Part shown: positions 45,925-55,799 of the stretch, one piece after another
Numbering within the stretch: the stretch's first letter is position 1
How the letters are laid out: each line of letters starts with the position of its first letter
NCBI RefSeq assembly: GCF_040412425.1
Contig: NC_089744.1
Span: 41,608,599 to 41,672,598, forward strand
Length of the DNA: 64,000 bases
From: Macrobrachium rosenbergii
Lineage: Eukaryota > Arthropoda > Malacostraca > Decapoda > Palaemonidae
Direction of reading: 5' to 3'
Notes under the pieces: model-generated
Seen by the model: only the letters and a program-made list of their open reading frames with translations
Databases searched by the model: none
Told to the model about the DNA's origin: nothing
Translations under genes and position numbers: made by a program

Positions 45925-46025
45925 ATAGCTGTAGTAAATAAAATCTAAACCTTCCTTGGGCCACCCCAGTGAAAGCCAAATAAACAAGCTCAGTAGTCTA
46001 ATTAAACTACTTAATAGTAAAATTA
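45925..46025 (+). mobile_element. SINE tail fragment
   Basis: AACCTTCCTTGGGCCACCCC, then AAACAAGCTCAGTAGTCTAA, parallels the tail of the SINE at 11672-11953 (CCTTCGGGCCAGCCC, ATCAGCTCAGTGGTCT). The tRNA-like head is missing. Confidence 0.5.
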
Positions 46026-46068
46026 GTAAATCATTTGAGAGTTGCCTCATAATCACTTTATATTGTTA

Positions 46069-46275
46069 CATTGCAATACACTCCCTGAACACCTGAATTA
46101 GCCCTTAATCCCACTAGCCCAAACAACTCTCAACTACCCATCCCACTATAGTGGGAATTTTAACAGCCAGCGTTACCAACGCTGCAGGTAAAATCTTGTC
46201 ACTTGAGCTACCATAACAAACGGCTGGCAACGCTGACACAGGTGTGCGCCGACACGCCCCATTTTCATCAATTGC
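46069..46275 (+). repeat. 5' inverted repeat of the third DIRS element
   Basis: From CATTGCAATACACTCCCTGA to ATTTTCATCAATTGC; inverse of 52745-52975. It contains a perfect CCCACTATAGTGGG palindrome at 46142-46155, also present in the partner (52870-52883). Confidence 0.88.
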
Positions 46276-46476
46276 TTTTTGTTCGCGCTGCTGGAAGGTT
46301 GTTTCCTTCTGCAGTGCGAGGTTTTAATCCTATTGCCCAACTTCTCTTTGTATTTTGGACTTGTGGTGAAGACCCTGATTGGATTTAAGGGTTTTTCTCC
46401 TGGATTTTCTGGATATCTTTGACGTGGAATGTCTTTTGGATTTGGACTCGCTGGTTCCCAGTCTTGATTGTGCGTC

Positions 46477-49240
46477 ATGGACTTTTCACCTTCTACTACC
46501 GTGCTATCGGCTTCGACGTCGGCCTCGACTGCCTATGACAGTGGACTCTGGCGCTCATCGCTTCTTCTTCCTGCAATGACGGATGAGTACCTTGAGACAC
46601 GATAGACATTCCGTCAGGTATGTAGGAAGGTTAATTGTGATGTCCAGACTCATTACGATGAATGTTCCCAATGGAAGGGACAAGAGAGGATTGATTACAT
46701 TCTTCATCGCGAGTCTTTGGCTAGTAATGGCGGCAGACGTCGGTCAGATTCTCGTTGCCTCAAGTGTCTCAGACTTCTGCTACAGATCAGTTGATGGATT
46801 TAGCGAGTTCAATGGTAGTCAAACAGATAGAGGATAGGATTGCAATTAGTAAGGAAAATTCAATAGCTAGTCTTCTTCAATATTTCTCAGATAGGGATAA
46901 TAGTAATATTAGGATGTCTAATTCTTCTTCCTTTTCAGCTCCCCTGCCTGTTCCAAAACCAGCCCTAACGGGTGCTGAGGGTAATGGCAGAACCACAAGC
47001 CTCCGAGTGGGTAGGGTCTGCCGACCCCCTTGGCGCAGAGCAGGCAGTGAAGGATTCCCCAACCCCTTGTAATATTGATAAATTTAATGTTGATAAGGTT
47101 AGGATCAAGATCTAGGTGCGATCAAAGAGGATAGGTTTGGGTTTGGTAGTGAGGAGGTTTTAACGGTGCAGTGTCGTTCTCCTGAACGGGTTCCAGTTTC
47201 GGGTTCAAGTGGTTTTTGTGCTCTGACAAGAGTTTCTCCATCTCTTCTTTCGATCTGGCTCAGTCTCAAGTTAATGTTTCAGTTACGGTGGGGCAGAATC
47301 CTTCTGCTTTCACTTCCAACTCACTTCCTACTGTTTCCTAAATCTCCTACTGTAGTTTCCCCCTTCCCTGTATTTTCTACTCCTCCATCTAGTAAGGCGG
47401 ATTATGGTGTGTCCTTTCGGCTTCTAAAGGAATTTGCGGGACCTGCAATTGGCTGTGGCGAGTTATAAGACAGATGGCGGGGTTTTTCGACGGGTATAGA
47501 CCTATGGCGAGAGGTTATATTTTTTCTCTAATGTTTTCTCTAACATTAGAGAGTATGTGACACACTAGTGTCCAGAATTCATGTCGGATATGTTTTCAGG
47601 ATTATTGAGGGGGGGCGTGATTCGGTGTACCTTCGTTCCTTTTTGTTCTGAGTTTTCTTCTTCGTTATCTGTCGCCTCATCTCCTGCTCCCACATTCTCT
47701 GTTACTCCCTTTTCAGTCTCCTCTTCGACCCTTTCTTCTTCTGCTCCGGTCTTTCCTGTGGCTTCCTCATCTTCCGTTTTCCCTCTTCCTTCGATTTTGG
47801 TTTTCCTCCTCTCAGGTAACTTTTTTTTTATGCGTCTGCTATTCCGATGCCTCCCGCCTTTTCCTTCCTTAGTACAGTCTTCTCCGGTAGGAGGAGCTTC
47901 CGGACAGGCGAAAACCCTGTTTCGGCAGATTTTGGCCGCAGGGGTCTCTTGTTCCATCCCTTCGGGTATGCGCAACCACTTGCTTCCGCTTCATGCGGCT
48001 GTCCCAATAGTATCAGGTATTTCACAGGGTTTTCCCGTCGATTCCAGTTCGGGTTTGCGCTCCGCGGTTTTGGCAGAGCGTGCGGTACCTTCTTCGAGCG
48101 GTCTGCGTCTTTCATCACCTGCATTTTCCGCAGCGGTAACTCAGGCTAGCTTCTACCTCTTTCATTCTCTCTCCTTCATCTTCTTCGGTCCCCCTGCAGC
48201 GGTTTTGTTTGCGCATCCTCCCCCAAGATTTAACAATGTTGGTTTGGCTACTCTCACCCGTCTTCCCCTTGGTAATAATGGGGAATTGGCTCCGGGTTTT
48301 TATCGGTTCAGCCTTCTCTTCCCGGTGGGTCCAACAATGCGGATTCAGCTCCGGGTACCCGATTAGGTGTGGTTGCGCAGCATTCTGGTTAGGTTGGTCC
48401 GATTGCGGACTCTTCATCGTTGTCCGGGGCTTCGTCCAGTGCCTCCTCTTTTGTCGGTCTTAGACCGTTTGGACATTGCGGAACAGGATTCTTATCCGTA
48501 GGTGCAGGAGATTCTGGCGGACTTAGAATGTCCTCTTGCCAGCAGTACGATTACGGACACAGGCTTGAGTATGTTACTTCTTCGTACCCTCAAGCAAGAG
48601 CCCCGGACTTCCCGATTTTGAGGTTTTTATGACACTAAACCAGCTCCTGCCTCTTTTTCGTGTTGGCTTGTTTGGTTCGATCAGGTTAGCCAGGCTTTGC
48701 AGGAGGCGGATGTTCGCTTAGCGTCGGTAGTTGCTTCTAATAGATAGCACTCTTCTCTTCTCTCTCCGAGTAGGATGATTTACGCAGTTCAAGGTAATCC
48801 TTTGGCAGGTGTCAGGTTGCCCCTCAACGAATCTGTTGAGGCATTCCTGTTTAAGTCTCCGGTGTCGTTTCGGCTCGTAGGGACTTCTCTTAGGGAAGCA
48901 GGTGCTTGGAGGTATGTGTTGCGCAATCAGCTGAGGCTCTTGCGCATTCTTTCTGGATGCGGTCAGGTTATTGTAATGCGGGTTCTAAAGAGTGACGGCT
49001 ATGTCCCTTCAGATCCGTGGCTGTTGGCAACCTAATAAATTTATCTTGGGGGTCTGGCCCACTAGGCGAAAGCTTTGGCTTCGCCTACGATGTTTGGAGC
49101 AGGAAAATCGAAATTTCTATCTTGGTCATCTTCCACCTCAGTATCCGGACATTCATAAGAGGGACTGCTTAGAACACCATTAGCCTTAGCTAATTCTTGT
49201 TCAAGGATGATGACGTAGCCAGTATGACGAACATGGTTTC
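46477..49240 (+). pseudogene. Gag-like gene of the third DIRS element
   Basis: The likely start is ATG at 46477. After one in-frame stop the same frame gives CRKVNCDVQTHYDECSQW (46621 onward), a Cys/His cluster typical of DIRS gag N-termini. Ser/Pro-rich sequence follows through 47581-48366 (a 261-codon frame with mainly low-complexity content). Near 48775-49035 a frame carries PLNESVEAFL, VGTSLREAGA and SDGYVPSDPWLL, then RNFYLGHLPPQYPDIHKRD at about 49110. These are the C-terminal motifs of gag in this group. Several frameshifts. Confidence 0.7.
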
Positions 49241-49263
49241 TTCTAACTCATGTCTCTGGTGTC

Positions 49264-49670
49264 GGCAATTATGCATCGTCGAGGATACAGAGTGTTGTAG
49301 TTTCTACACGATACAGAGTGTTGAAGTATCTAGACGATCGTTTAACTGGCCTCCTCTCCAGAGGAGCTAGTAAGAGCGAGGGAATTCTATGGAATTCTTA
49401 ACATATTCAGGTAAGCGGATTCTCTCTCTTCCTCTGAGGGTTTTCACAACCCTAGAGAGTGTCCAATCGGTCCTTCACAGATAGAAGGGTTCCTGTCCAG
49501 CAGGGAATGGCCAGTACCAGCTCGGAGAAGCCTCACATGAGACCGAATGCGCTCTCTCTTCAGGTATGCCTCAGGAATCACTGGGACTTCCACAACAAGA
49601 ACGCTGTTATAGTCGGGAGCGATTCTTGCCTGTTGGATCGTTTGTGGTAGTCAGAAATGCATCTGACAGG
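49264..49670 (+). pseudogene. RT remnant (C-terminal half) of the third DIRS element
   Basis: At about 49318 the frame reads RVLKYLDDRLTGLLSRGAS, preserving the RT motif YLDD. Further on, NALSLQVCLRNHWDFHNKN and SCLLDRLW match the thumb/connection region preceding RNase H. The first half of RT (fingers, motif A, FG-box) is absent between gag and YLDD, a deletion of about 400-500 bases. Confidence 0.6.
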
Positions 49671-49689
49671 GGAAAGGTCTATCGACTCC

Positions 49690-50110
49690 CCTCTTTCTGA
49701 CGTTCATCTGTACACAGATGCCTCAGATCAAGGTTGGGAACAACCTTGGAAGAATCCAGGCCTCGGAAGGAGAGTAGTCAATAAATCTTTGGGAAAATCA
49801 GTGCTGTAAAGGAAGCCCTCAGTTGTTCTCAGTCTTAGTGCGCTACAGAGTAGTGGCTATGTTTAGCGACAGTGTAATTGCCGCGTTGTATCTGAAGAAC
49901 TCGGAGGGGAACAGGCTCAACAGAACTCAGTACTGTACTATACTATAGCACATAGTCCTGAGAGGGTGCGAAGAACGAAAGTGTCTCTTCTTCCCCTATT
50001 TATATCGGGAGTCCCAAAGTACGGGCAGATTTGCTAGGTCGCTCTCGTTCAGGTATCTGGGGGGAGAGTGGACTTTGGCTGTGGAAGTAATATGTCAGGT
50101 TCTCCGGAAG
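49690..50110 (+). pseudogene. RNase H-like remnant of the third DIRS element
   Basis: DVHLYTDASDQGWEQ at 49703 holds the first catalytic Asp (TDAS). MFSDSVIAALYLKNSEGNR near 49860 is the strand with the third Asp plus the KNxEG loop. Stops and shifts separate the pieces. Confidence 0.6.
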
Positions 50111-50639
50111 TGACCAGCAACTGTTGACTTATTCGTGACATGATTAAACCATCGTCTTCCGGATTATTTCTCTCTAAGGGTGTCCCAATTTCAATAGTCA
50201 CCAAGGTGACGTTACAAGTTGGAATCACATGCAGTGTACGCTTTCCTCCATCCGGTCTCATTAATCAGATAATAGGGAAATTGCGGGAGAGTGTCAAGAC
50301 GACCTTGACTAATAGCTCCCTGCTCGCCATAACACGCTTGGTTTCCGGAACTCCTAGTTTGGTTTCCGGAACTCCTAGAGTTCCCTACGGAAGTTCCATT
50401 GTCCCTACCAATGCGAAACTTCTTCTCAGACGACCACATTCTTTCTATTATTATCCAAACCCTCGCGTGCTGGCCCCAGTTGCAGGGCAACTGTAGAGAG
50501 AGCCGCTAAACTAAACAGTCCGGACTCCCTAAAACTGTGCCTAAATAGTTTTCTTTTAGATTAAGTCAACCCGTAAGCCTTACCAGGTTCAGCTAGAAAT
50601 GGTATAGAAGTTAGTGTCGTAAGGAAGGTCATTCCGTCT

Positions 50640-51460
50640 CTAGACCTTCCATAGCCAAAATAGCAGATTTTCCTTTATTCCTCCGGAAAATCAAGAGTCT
50701 TTCGTATTCGGCCATTGCTGACTACCGCTCAACAATTAGTGGTATATTTAGTTTCCACATTCCTGAAGTTTCAAGTAGTAAGATAATCGTTGATTAAGTT
50801 CTTGTAAGATTGAACGTCCTGTTTTTGCCGACTCGGGCCCCCTTCGTGGGACTTATTGGAAGTATTTCAATATTTATCTTGCTTTCCCCTGCCTTTGAAC
50901 CTATTGAAACTATAACGTTAAGACACTGAGAAGTTGCCTTTTCTTACGGCTTTAGCTTCAGCTAAAGGGTTGGGCGAGTTTCGGCAGTTTCTAGGTTGGG
51001 TTCCTGTGTGAGAATGGTACATATTTGTCTGTCTTCCAGAATTTGCGGCGAAGACAGAGTTGGAGGTTAAAACTCTGCCTCATTCGTTTAAAGTTCTTTT
51101 CTGCAAGTGTTCATTACTGGTGATCCAGCGGAGATAACCTTTATGTTCGGTGGGAGCATTAAAGTCTATTTATCAAGGGTTGCGAAACTCCTTCCGCTTC
51201 CGCACACACTTGTCTCTCCGTGAATCCTTCCCGTCCGCTTTCAGAGAATGTGATTAGTTACTTTCGGAGGGCTTCTCAGGGTTGTTCTTTGTCGTCTTCA
51301 GCTCTGTATTTTCCCGACCGCACAGTATTCGAAGTATGTCCAATTCATCTTCCTTTTCCCAGGAATTATTTACTGCCGTCTATTCTGGAAGCAGCTACTT
51401 GGAAGTCCGTTTCAGTGTTTACTCATTTTACTTAGAGATGTTCGATTCGCCTCACAGCGT
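50640..51460 (+). pseudogene. Tyrosine recombinase remnant of the third DIRS element
   Basis: YSAIADYRSTISGIFSFHIP (about 50703) is the N-terminal core-binding part, FLTALASAKGLGEF (about 50938) the region of the first catalytic Arg, here lost (GLGEF instead of RxxE), RPHSIRSM (51318) the His-x-x-Arg box, and LEAATWKSVSVFTHFTL (51388) the C-terminal segment. In relatives the nucleophile Tyr follows VF; the stretch here reads HFTL in one frame and SFYL in the other. Many frame changes. Confidence 0.65.
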
Positions 51461-51462
51461 TT

Positions 51463-51990
51463 AGCGGCGAAGTCTATTATGTAGGGTGCATTCATTTAGC
51501 TGAGGGGGTATTAACGGGGAGGTTCGGAGGGTTATTCTCTTAAGGGGGGGTTTACATGGTCAAACGGTTCGTCGAACGTGGTTCGACAGACCTGTGTTTG
51601 AAGTGATGTTCGAACGTGTGAATGGGGTATTTGGTTGTCGAACACATTGTCGAACGGTTTGAAGAAAGTCTGTTCGAGCCTGACGTTATGGGCGGGGCTT
51701 CATTGTCCACAAACCGTTTGAATGTGAGTACGCGCGTCAAACATCAAACTTCAGTTTATAGTTGTAGTAGTAACAACAGTAGCAACACCAATGACTCTGA
51801 GATCATGAGATGTCGCACTATTTTGCACGTGTAGCAGCGAAGTCTATTATGTAAGGTGCGTTAATTTAGCTGAGGTGGTATTCGCTTAGTGCGGAAGGTT
51901 ATTCTCTTAGGCCACGTTAGCAGCGAAGTCTGTTATCTAGGGGTGTTTATTTAGCTGGTGCAGTATTCGCATAGTGAAAAGATTCTTAGG
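51463..51990 (+). repeat. About 75-bp tandem repeats with an inserted segment
   Basis: GCGAAGTCTATTATGTAGGG at 51467 recurs at 51837 and 51912 (as GCGAAGTCTGTTATCTAGGG). Between the first and second lies 51546-51831, starting GGGGGGGTTTACATGGTCAA and rich in CGTCGAACG and CGGTTTGAA motifs. This may be part of an unrelated DNA transposon that entered after TTA; its matching right end was not found. Confidence 0.65.
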
Positions 51991-52229
51991 TTAACCAGAT
52001 AGAGGAATTCCTTTTAGTCTTTAGAATTCTTTGGCAACAGTGATAATATAATCACATGAACTTAGGTTTAGTACGTTTTAAGTATCTTAGTCTTTGATAG
52101 TTTCCCTACGAGAGTCCAAGGGGGTACTCTAGTAGGCTAGGCTATTTCGTTGGCACCGAGATACTTCTTCACTCGTCGATCGTCGGACCTTATCCGGAGG
52201 ATCAGTGGCTCGGCACACTGCTTTATTTA

Positions 52230-52313
52230 CCTCCATACATGAGAGGCTATGAATAGCCACATGGGAGGTATACTCCTCCATACATGAGAAGTTCTGAAGA
52301 ACCACATGGGAGG
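52230..52313 (+). other. Two tandem hairpins with covarying inner stems
   Basis: 52230-52268 and 52275-52313 both have the plan CCTCC ATA CATG ... CATG GGAGG. The inner stems differ in sequence but each pairs with itself: GGCTAT/ATAGCC in the first, GTTCT/AGAAC in the second, both around a GA centre. They lie in the 3' non-coding part of the third DIRS element, before a 104-bp tandem repeat. A structural RNA or DNA role is inferred. Confidence 0.75.
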
Positions 52314-52346
52314 TCGACGGACTGAGGCAGTAAGGACCTGATGGGC

Positions 52347-52555
52347 GATCAAAGTACTCTCCTTCATGTCTCATCACCAAAAGCAATGATTGATAAGGTG
52401 AGTATTTAACTTGATAGGTATCCTAGCCGAGAGCACTGACCTGACTCAAGATCAAAGTACTCTCCAACATGTCTCTTCACTGAAACCATTGATTGATATG
52501 GTGAGTGTTTGGCTAAATGGATATCTTATGCAGAGCAGATTGGTGAGCTACCATC
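52347..52555 (+). repeat. Tandem duplication of about 104 bp
   Basis: GATCAAAGTACTCTCCTTCA at 52347 recurs as GATCAAAGTACTCTCCAACA at 52451; both continue with ATGTCTC, ATTGATTGATA(A/T)GGTGAGT and a TAT(C)CTTA/CTAG block. Confidence 0.85.
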
Positions 52556-52614
52556 TCTGCGGTTGTCAAAGGGGCGTGCAATAAAATTGATCCCTCCTCC
52601 TCTAAATGTTGTTA

Positions 52615-52975
52615 ATCGGGCTAATTCAGGTGTTCAGGGAGTGTATTGCAATATGAAGTTTTCTTAATAAAACTAATATTGTAATACTTACCTGAACGCC
52701 TGAATGATTCCCACCCTCCTTCCCCACATCAATTTTGACCTTGAATAAAGCAATTGGCGAAAATGGGGCTGTCGGCGCACACCTGTGTCAGCGTTGCCAA
52801 CCGTTTGTTATGGTAGCTCAAGTGACAAGATTTTACCTGCAGCGTTGGTGACGCTGGCTGTTAAAATTCCCACTATAGTGGGATGGGTAGTTGAGAGTTG
52901 TTCAGGCTAGTGGGATTAAGGGCTAATTCAGGTGTTCAGGTAAGCATTACAATATTAGTTTTATTATGAAAACTT
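52615..52975 (+). repeat. Internal complementary region and 3' inverted repeat of the third element
   Basis: 52615-52710 is the inverse of the two outer termini joined end to end. 52745-52975 is the inverse of 46069-46275 and ends near TATGAAAACTT. The order matches DIRS copies 1 and 2. Confidence 0.85.
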
Positions 52976-53474
52976 AATTTTTATATAAGTAACTTACCAA
53001 ATAATTACATAGCTATAGTTTCTACTTTATGCAGCAGCTCAAAATTTAAAAATCGCGGGAGCACTCTTTTGTTTTGGGGTGTAGGTAGACTGCCCCACCC
53101 ACTTTCGGGGAAGAATAGGTACAGTACAACATAGCTAAAGAGCTCAATTCGTGTCTGCCAGTGACTTAACGCTGGTCATTGGCAGCTCTTGATTCGTTTT
53201 TCACTGGATGGTCAGACATCTTCATTTGGTGAAGTACTCTGCTTTTCGTCGCTCTACTGTTATTTAGCTTAGCTAATATTCAGTTATCCTTACTGACTGA
53301 CTTTCCCGATTTGGACTTTTTGACTAATTATGTCTAATTCTAGTTTGTCTATCATTAGGTATTGCAGCAAAGGCTGCAAGACCAGACTCGCTTCAGCAAA
53401 GTACGACACTCATGCTGTCTGTAGTTCTTGTAGGGAGCAAATTTGCTCGCATGACTTTAATTGTGAGGAATGTA

Positions 53475-53775
53475 CAGTAAACCCCTCATATTCGCATTCT
53501 CATGATTCCCGGACTCACGCATTCGTGGGTTTCTCTGCGGAACATATCTAGCCATTATTCGTGGAAAATTTGCCCATTCGCGGTATTTTTCACTGAGAAA
53601 TATTCACTAATTACTGTATTTTCATATAATTTTCATGAACAAATGCACTTTTTGTGATAAAACTATTAAAATACTCAGGTATAAGCATTTTTACAGGGTT
53701 TTTCTTGTGTTTAAACTATCAAAATGGGCAGTTCTAAGTGTTTTTAGAGGGGTTTTAAGTTTTTTAGAGGGGTTT
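53475..53775. mobile_element. MITE family M1, 3'-truncated copy
   Basis: CAGTAAACCCCTCATATTCG at 53475 after TA, then the interior of family M1 (AAATATTCACTAATTACTGT, AAAACTATTAAAATACTCAG). The right inverted repeat is missing; the copy ends in a duplicated TTTTTAGAGGGGTTTT block near 53775. It disrupts gag of element D. Confidence 0.8.
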
Positions 53776-54414
53776 TCGTGTTACTCTGGTACCTGGCTTT
53801 CATTCTTCTGAACCCAGTGCCATTACCAGCTTAAAAGCACATGTGGATCAGAAATTTAATTTGTTAGTTAATACTGTTTCCCAGATATGGAATTCTGTGA
53901 AAGTCCTGATGGACAAATTTAATAGTGTTGGTGCAGTGTCAGTGGAGGGGCTGGCTGTTCGTCCCACCGAGGGTCCTAGACCAAGGTCCCTGCTAAACTC
54001 CCCATGCTCACCTGGGAGGAAGCAAACTGGCAGCCCAAGGGAGGTTGGTGGGGTTTGCCCACAAGCAGTTGTTGCCCCATCCGAGCCTGTTGTTTGCCAG
54101 TCCCAGGCTGTGGAGGACTGCCGTTGGAAAGGCATCCATTTGGATGTTCATACCTTATTGTTTAGAGATTCGGTACTCTTGGGCCCGGTAAGCGCAGTGG
54201 ACATTTTGTGGAGGTTTCTAGGCAATTGAAAATGCCAGGCACTTCGTTGGAAGTCAATTCACCCCCATCTTGTAAACAAGCTTCAGAGAGAAAACGTAGC
54301 CCACTCCCTTTGTTTAGTTTTTGGGAGTCGCCTGTTAAAGATTATCACACCCATTCAGTGTCCAACTTGTGCCCTGACTCCAAAAGATTGTATGCCAGTC
54401 CCATTCATCAACAT

Positions 54415-54720
54415 AAAGTGTCCGAGCACCCAGAGTCTGAAAGTGTAGTGTATGAGCGCCCAGTAGAGGATCATTCTGTGTCTGAGCGCTCACTATTTGA
54501 GTGTGCCATGTCCAAGCACCCATTGTATGAGCGCACTGTGTCTGAGCGCCCATTGCATTAGCGCTTAGTGTTCACACTTCCAGTTCGTGGGCGTCCAGTG
54601 TCCGAACGTTCCCAATTGGAAGATTCAGTGTATGAACGTCTAGTGCCCATTGTATGAGTACCCTGAAGCCGAGCACCCATCATTCTGGCAGCGAGTGGGC
54701 GCCCAGTGTCCAAGAGTCCA
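54415..54720 (+). repeat. Degenerate short tandem repeat encoding SERP/YERP motifs
   Basis: Units of about 24-30 bases built on TGTCTGAGCGCCCA / TGTATGAGCGCCCA encode repeated Ser-Glu-Arg-Pro and Tyr-Glu-Arg-Pro. It lies within gag of element D and may form an extended linker. Confidence 0.75.
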
Positions 54721-55375
54721 GTGTCTGTAGCGCTTCCTTTGATGTTTGTCCAACTTTCAGTAAGTGTGCTGTCCTGCAGGTAGAGCTTCCAGTACCTGAT
54801 ATTTCAGGTGAGTTTCCCTCTGTTGTGGAAGAGCCATTGTTGGCATCGATTCAGCTCCGACTAGATAGAGTTTTGAACCTTCTTCAGAAACCAGCTCCCG
54901 TAGCTCAAGGACCCACGAACCCTCCGGTGTCACCCGTTTCCTCCGACGAGGAACCAGTGGAAGAGGAACAGCCTACGCCGAAATATTCGGCTCTGCTCAG
55001 ATATTTCCTGGTCTGCTACCCTTCGTTCTTCTCTCCTGGTCTGCTACCCTTCGTTCTTCTCTCCAGCCGTCCCTTCTTCTCCGGGATCAGCCTTTTTGAT
55101 GCGGCAGCCTGCAGGAACAGCCAGATTACCTCGTATGGTTCTGTCTTCCTCATTGAGGAAAGCCTTTGTACGTTTTGATGACTGGTTATCAGAAAAGAGG
55201 GATGTTGGGAAAGTGGTTTTCTGTATACCTCCCTCTCACTTGATACGGCAGAAGTATCTGTCATATGTAACTGAAGAAGTGGCTTCCTTGGGAGTCTTCC
55301 TGGTCTCCTGCCACAGCTGTCTTGATCGTTACTGTTCCTGCTGGTGAATTTCATGTGACGTTCCTGGCCGTTGCT

Positions 55376-55790
55376 GTAGCTCCTGCCTTCTGAACTGCTT
55401 CTGTAGCTCCTGCATTGGCCGTCCTGATTGTGCCTGCTGCTTCTCCTGGTGGTCGTGTCCTGGGTCACTTCCATTGTGTTGCTGCCCTGGGGGTTACGAT
55501 GTCCGCCATCCTGTAGAAGATATCAGAGTGAAGGTGAAGGAAGTCACCCTGTGGAAGTGACATTCCTGGCCATTGTGGTAGCTCCTGTCTTCCAAACTGC
55601 TTCCGTAGCTCCTGCATTGGCTGTCCTGATCATGCCTGGTGCTTCTCCTGGTGGCCGTGTCCTGGGCCGCTTCCATTGTGTTCCTGTCTAGCAGCCCTGT
55701 AGGTTACAATGTTTCGTGTCCACCATCCTGTAGAAGATGTCGGAGTGATGGTGAAGGAAGCCATCCTGTGGAAGTAGCCGCCGTCTTCTT
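55376..55790 (+). repeat. Tandem repeat of about 200 bp in copy C
   Basis: GTAGCTCCTGCCTTCTGAAC at 55376 and GTAGCTCCTGTCTTCCAAAC at 55579, with CATCCTGTAGAAGAT blocks at 55508 and 55724. Same unit as 1731-2330 of copy A. Confidence 0.8.
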
Positions 55791-55799
55791 CAACATATC

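Larger units (their letters stand above)
46069..52975 (+). mobile_element. DIRS-like retrotransposon, third element (plus strand, decayed)
   Basis: Ends are inverted repeats: 46069-46275 against 52745-52975, sharing (inverted) CAGGTAAAATCTTGTCACTT, GAGCTACCATAACAAACGG and CACCTGTGTCAGCG-type sequence. At 52615-52710 lies the complement of the left terminus (GGTGTTCAGGGAGTGTATTG) fused to that of the right (AAAACTAATATTGTAATACT), the internal complementary region. Between are gag, the second half of RT, RNase H and recombinase, all broken. At 6.9 kb it belongs to a family different from copies 1 and 2. Confidence 0.88.
52976..55288 (+). mobile_element. DIRS-like element D (5' part)
   Basis: It begins right at the end of the third element with TATATAAGTAACTTACCAAA and TAATTACATAGCTATAG, the terminal type also present at 4956-5112. 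It continues into a gag start at 53330, a MITE insertion, and gag sequence to about 55288, where homology to the RT-less copy C begins. Its own RT and recombinase are not directly attached. Element E (61257 onward) could be its continuation. Confidence 0.6.
53330..55288 (+). pseudogene. Gag-like gene of element D, interrupted by a MITE
   Basis: ATG at 53330 opens a frame with YCSKGCKTRLASAKYDTHAV, CSSCREQICSHDFNCEEC: eight Cys and two His, the Zn-binding start of DIRS gag. A MITE interrupts at 53475. After it come DQKFNLLVNTVSQIWNSVK (53846), Pro/Ser-rich sequence, the SERP-type repeats at 54415-54720, SIQLRLDRVLNLLQK (54851) and LRKAFVRFDDWLSEKRDVGK (55150), a segment typical of gag in this group. 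Several stops. No catalytic function expected. Confidence 0.65.

Noticed and set aside
47581..48366. 261-codon plus-strand frame as an intact novel gene
   Set aside because: Low-complexity Ser/Pro/Phe content within the gag region of the third DIRS element; neighbouring frames are equally long and it lacks any conserved motif.
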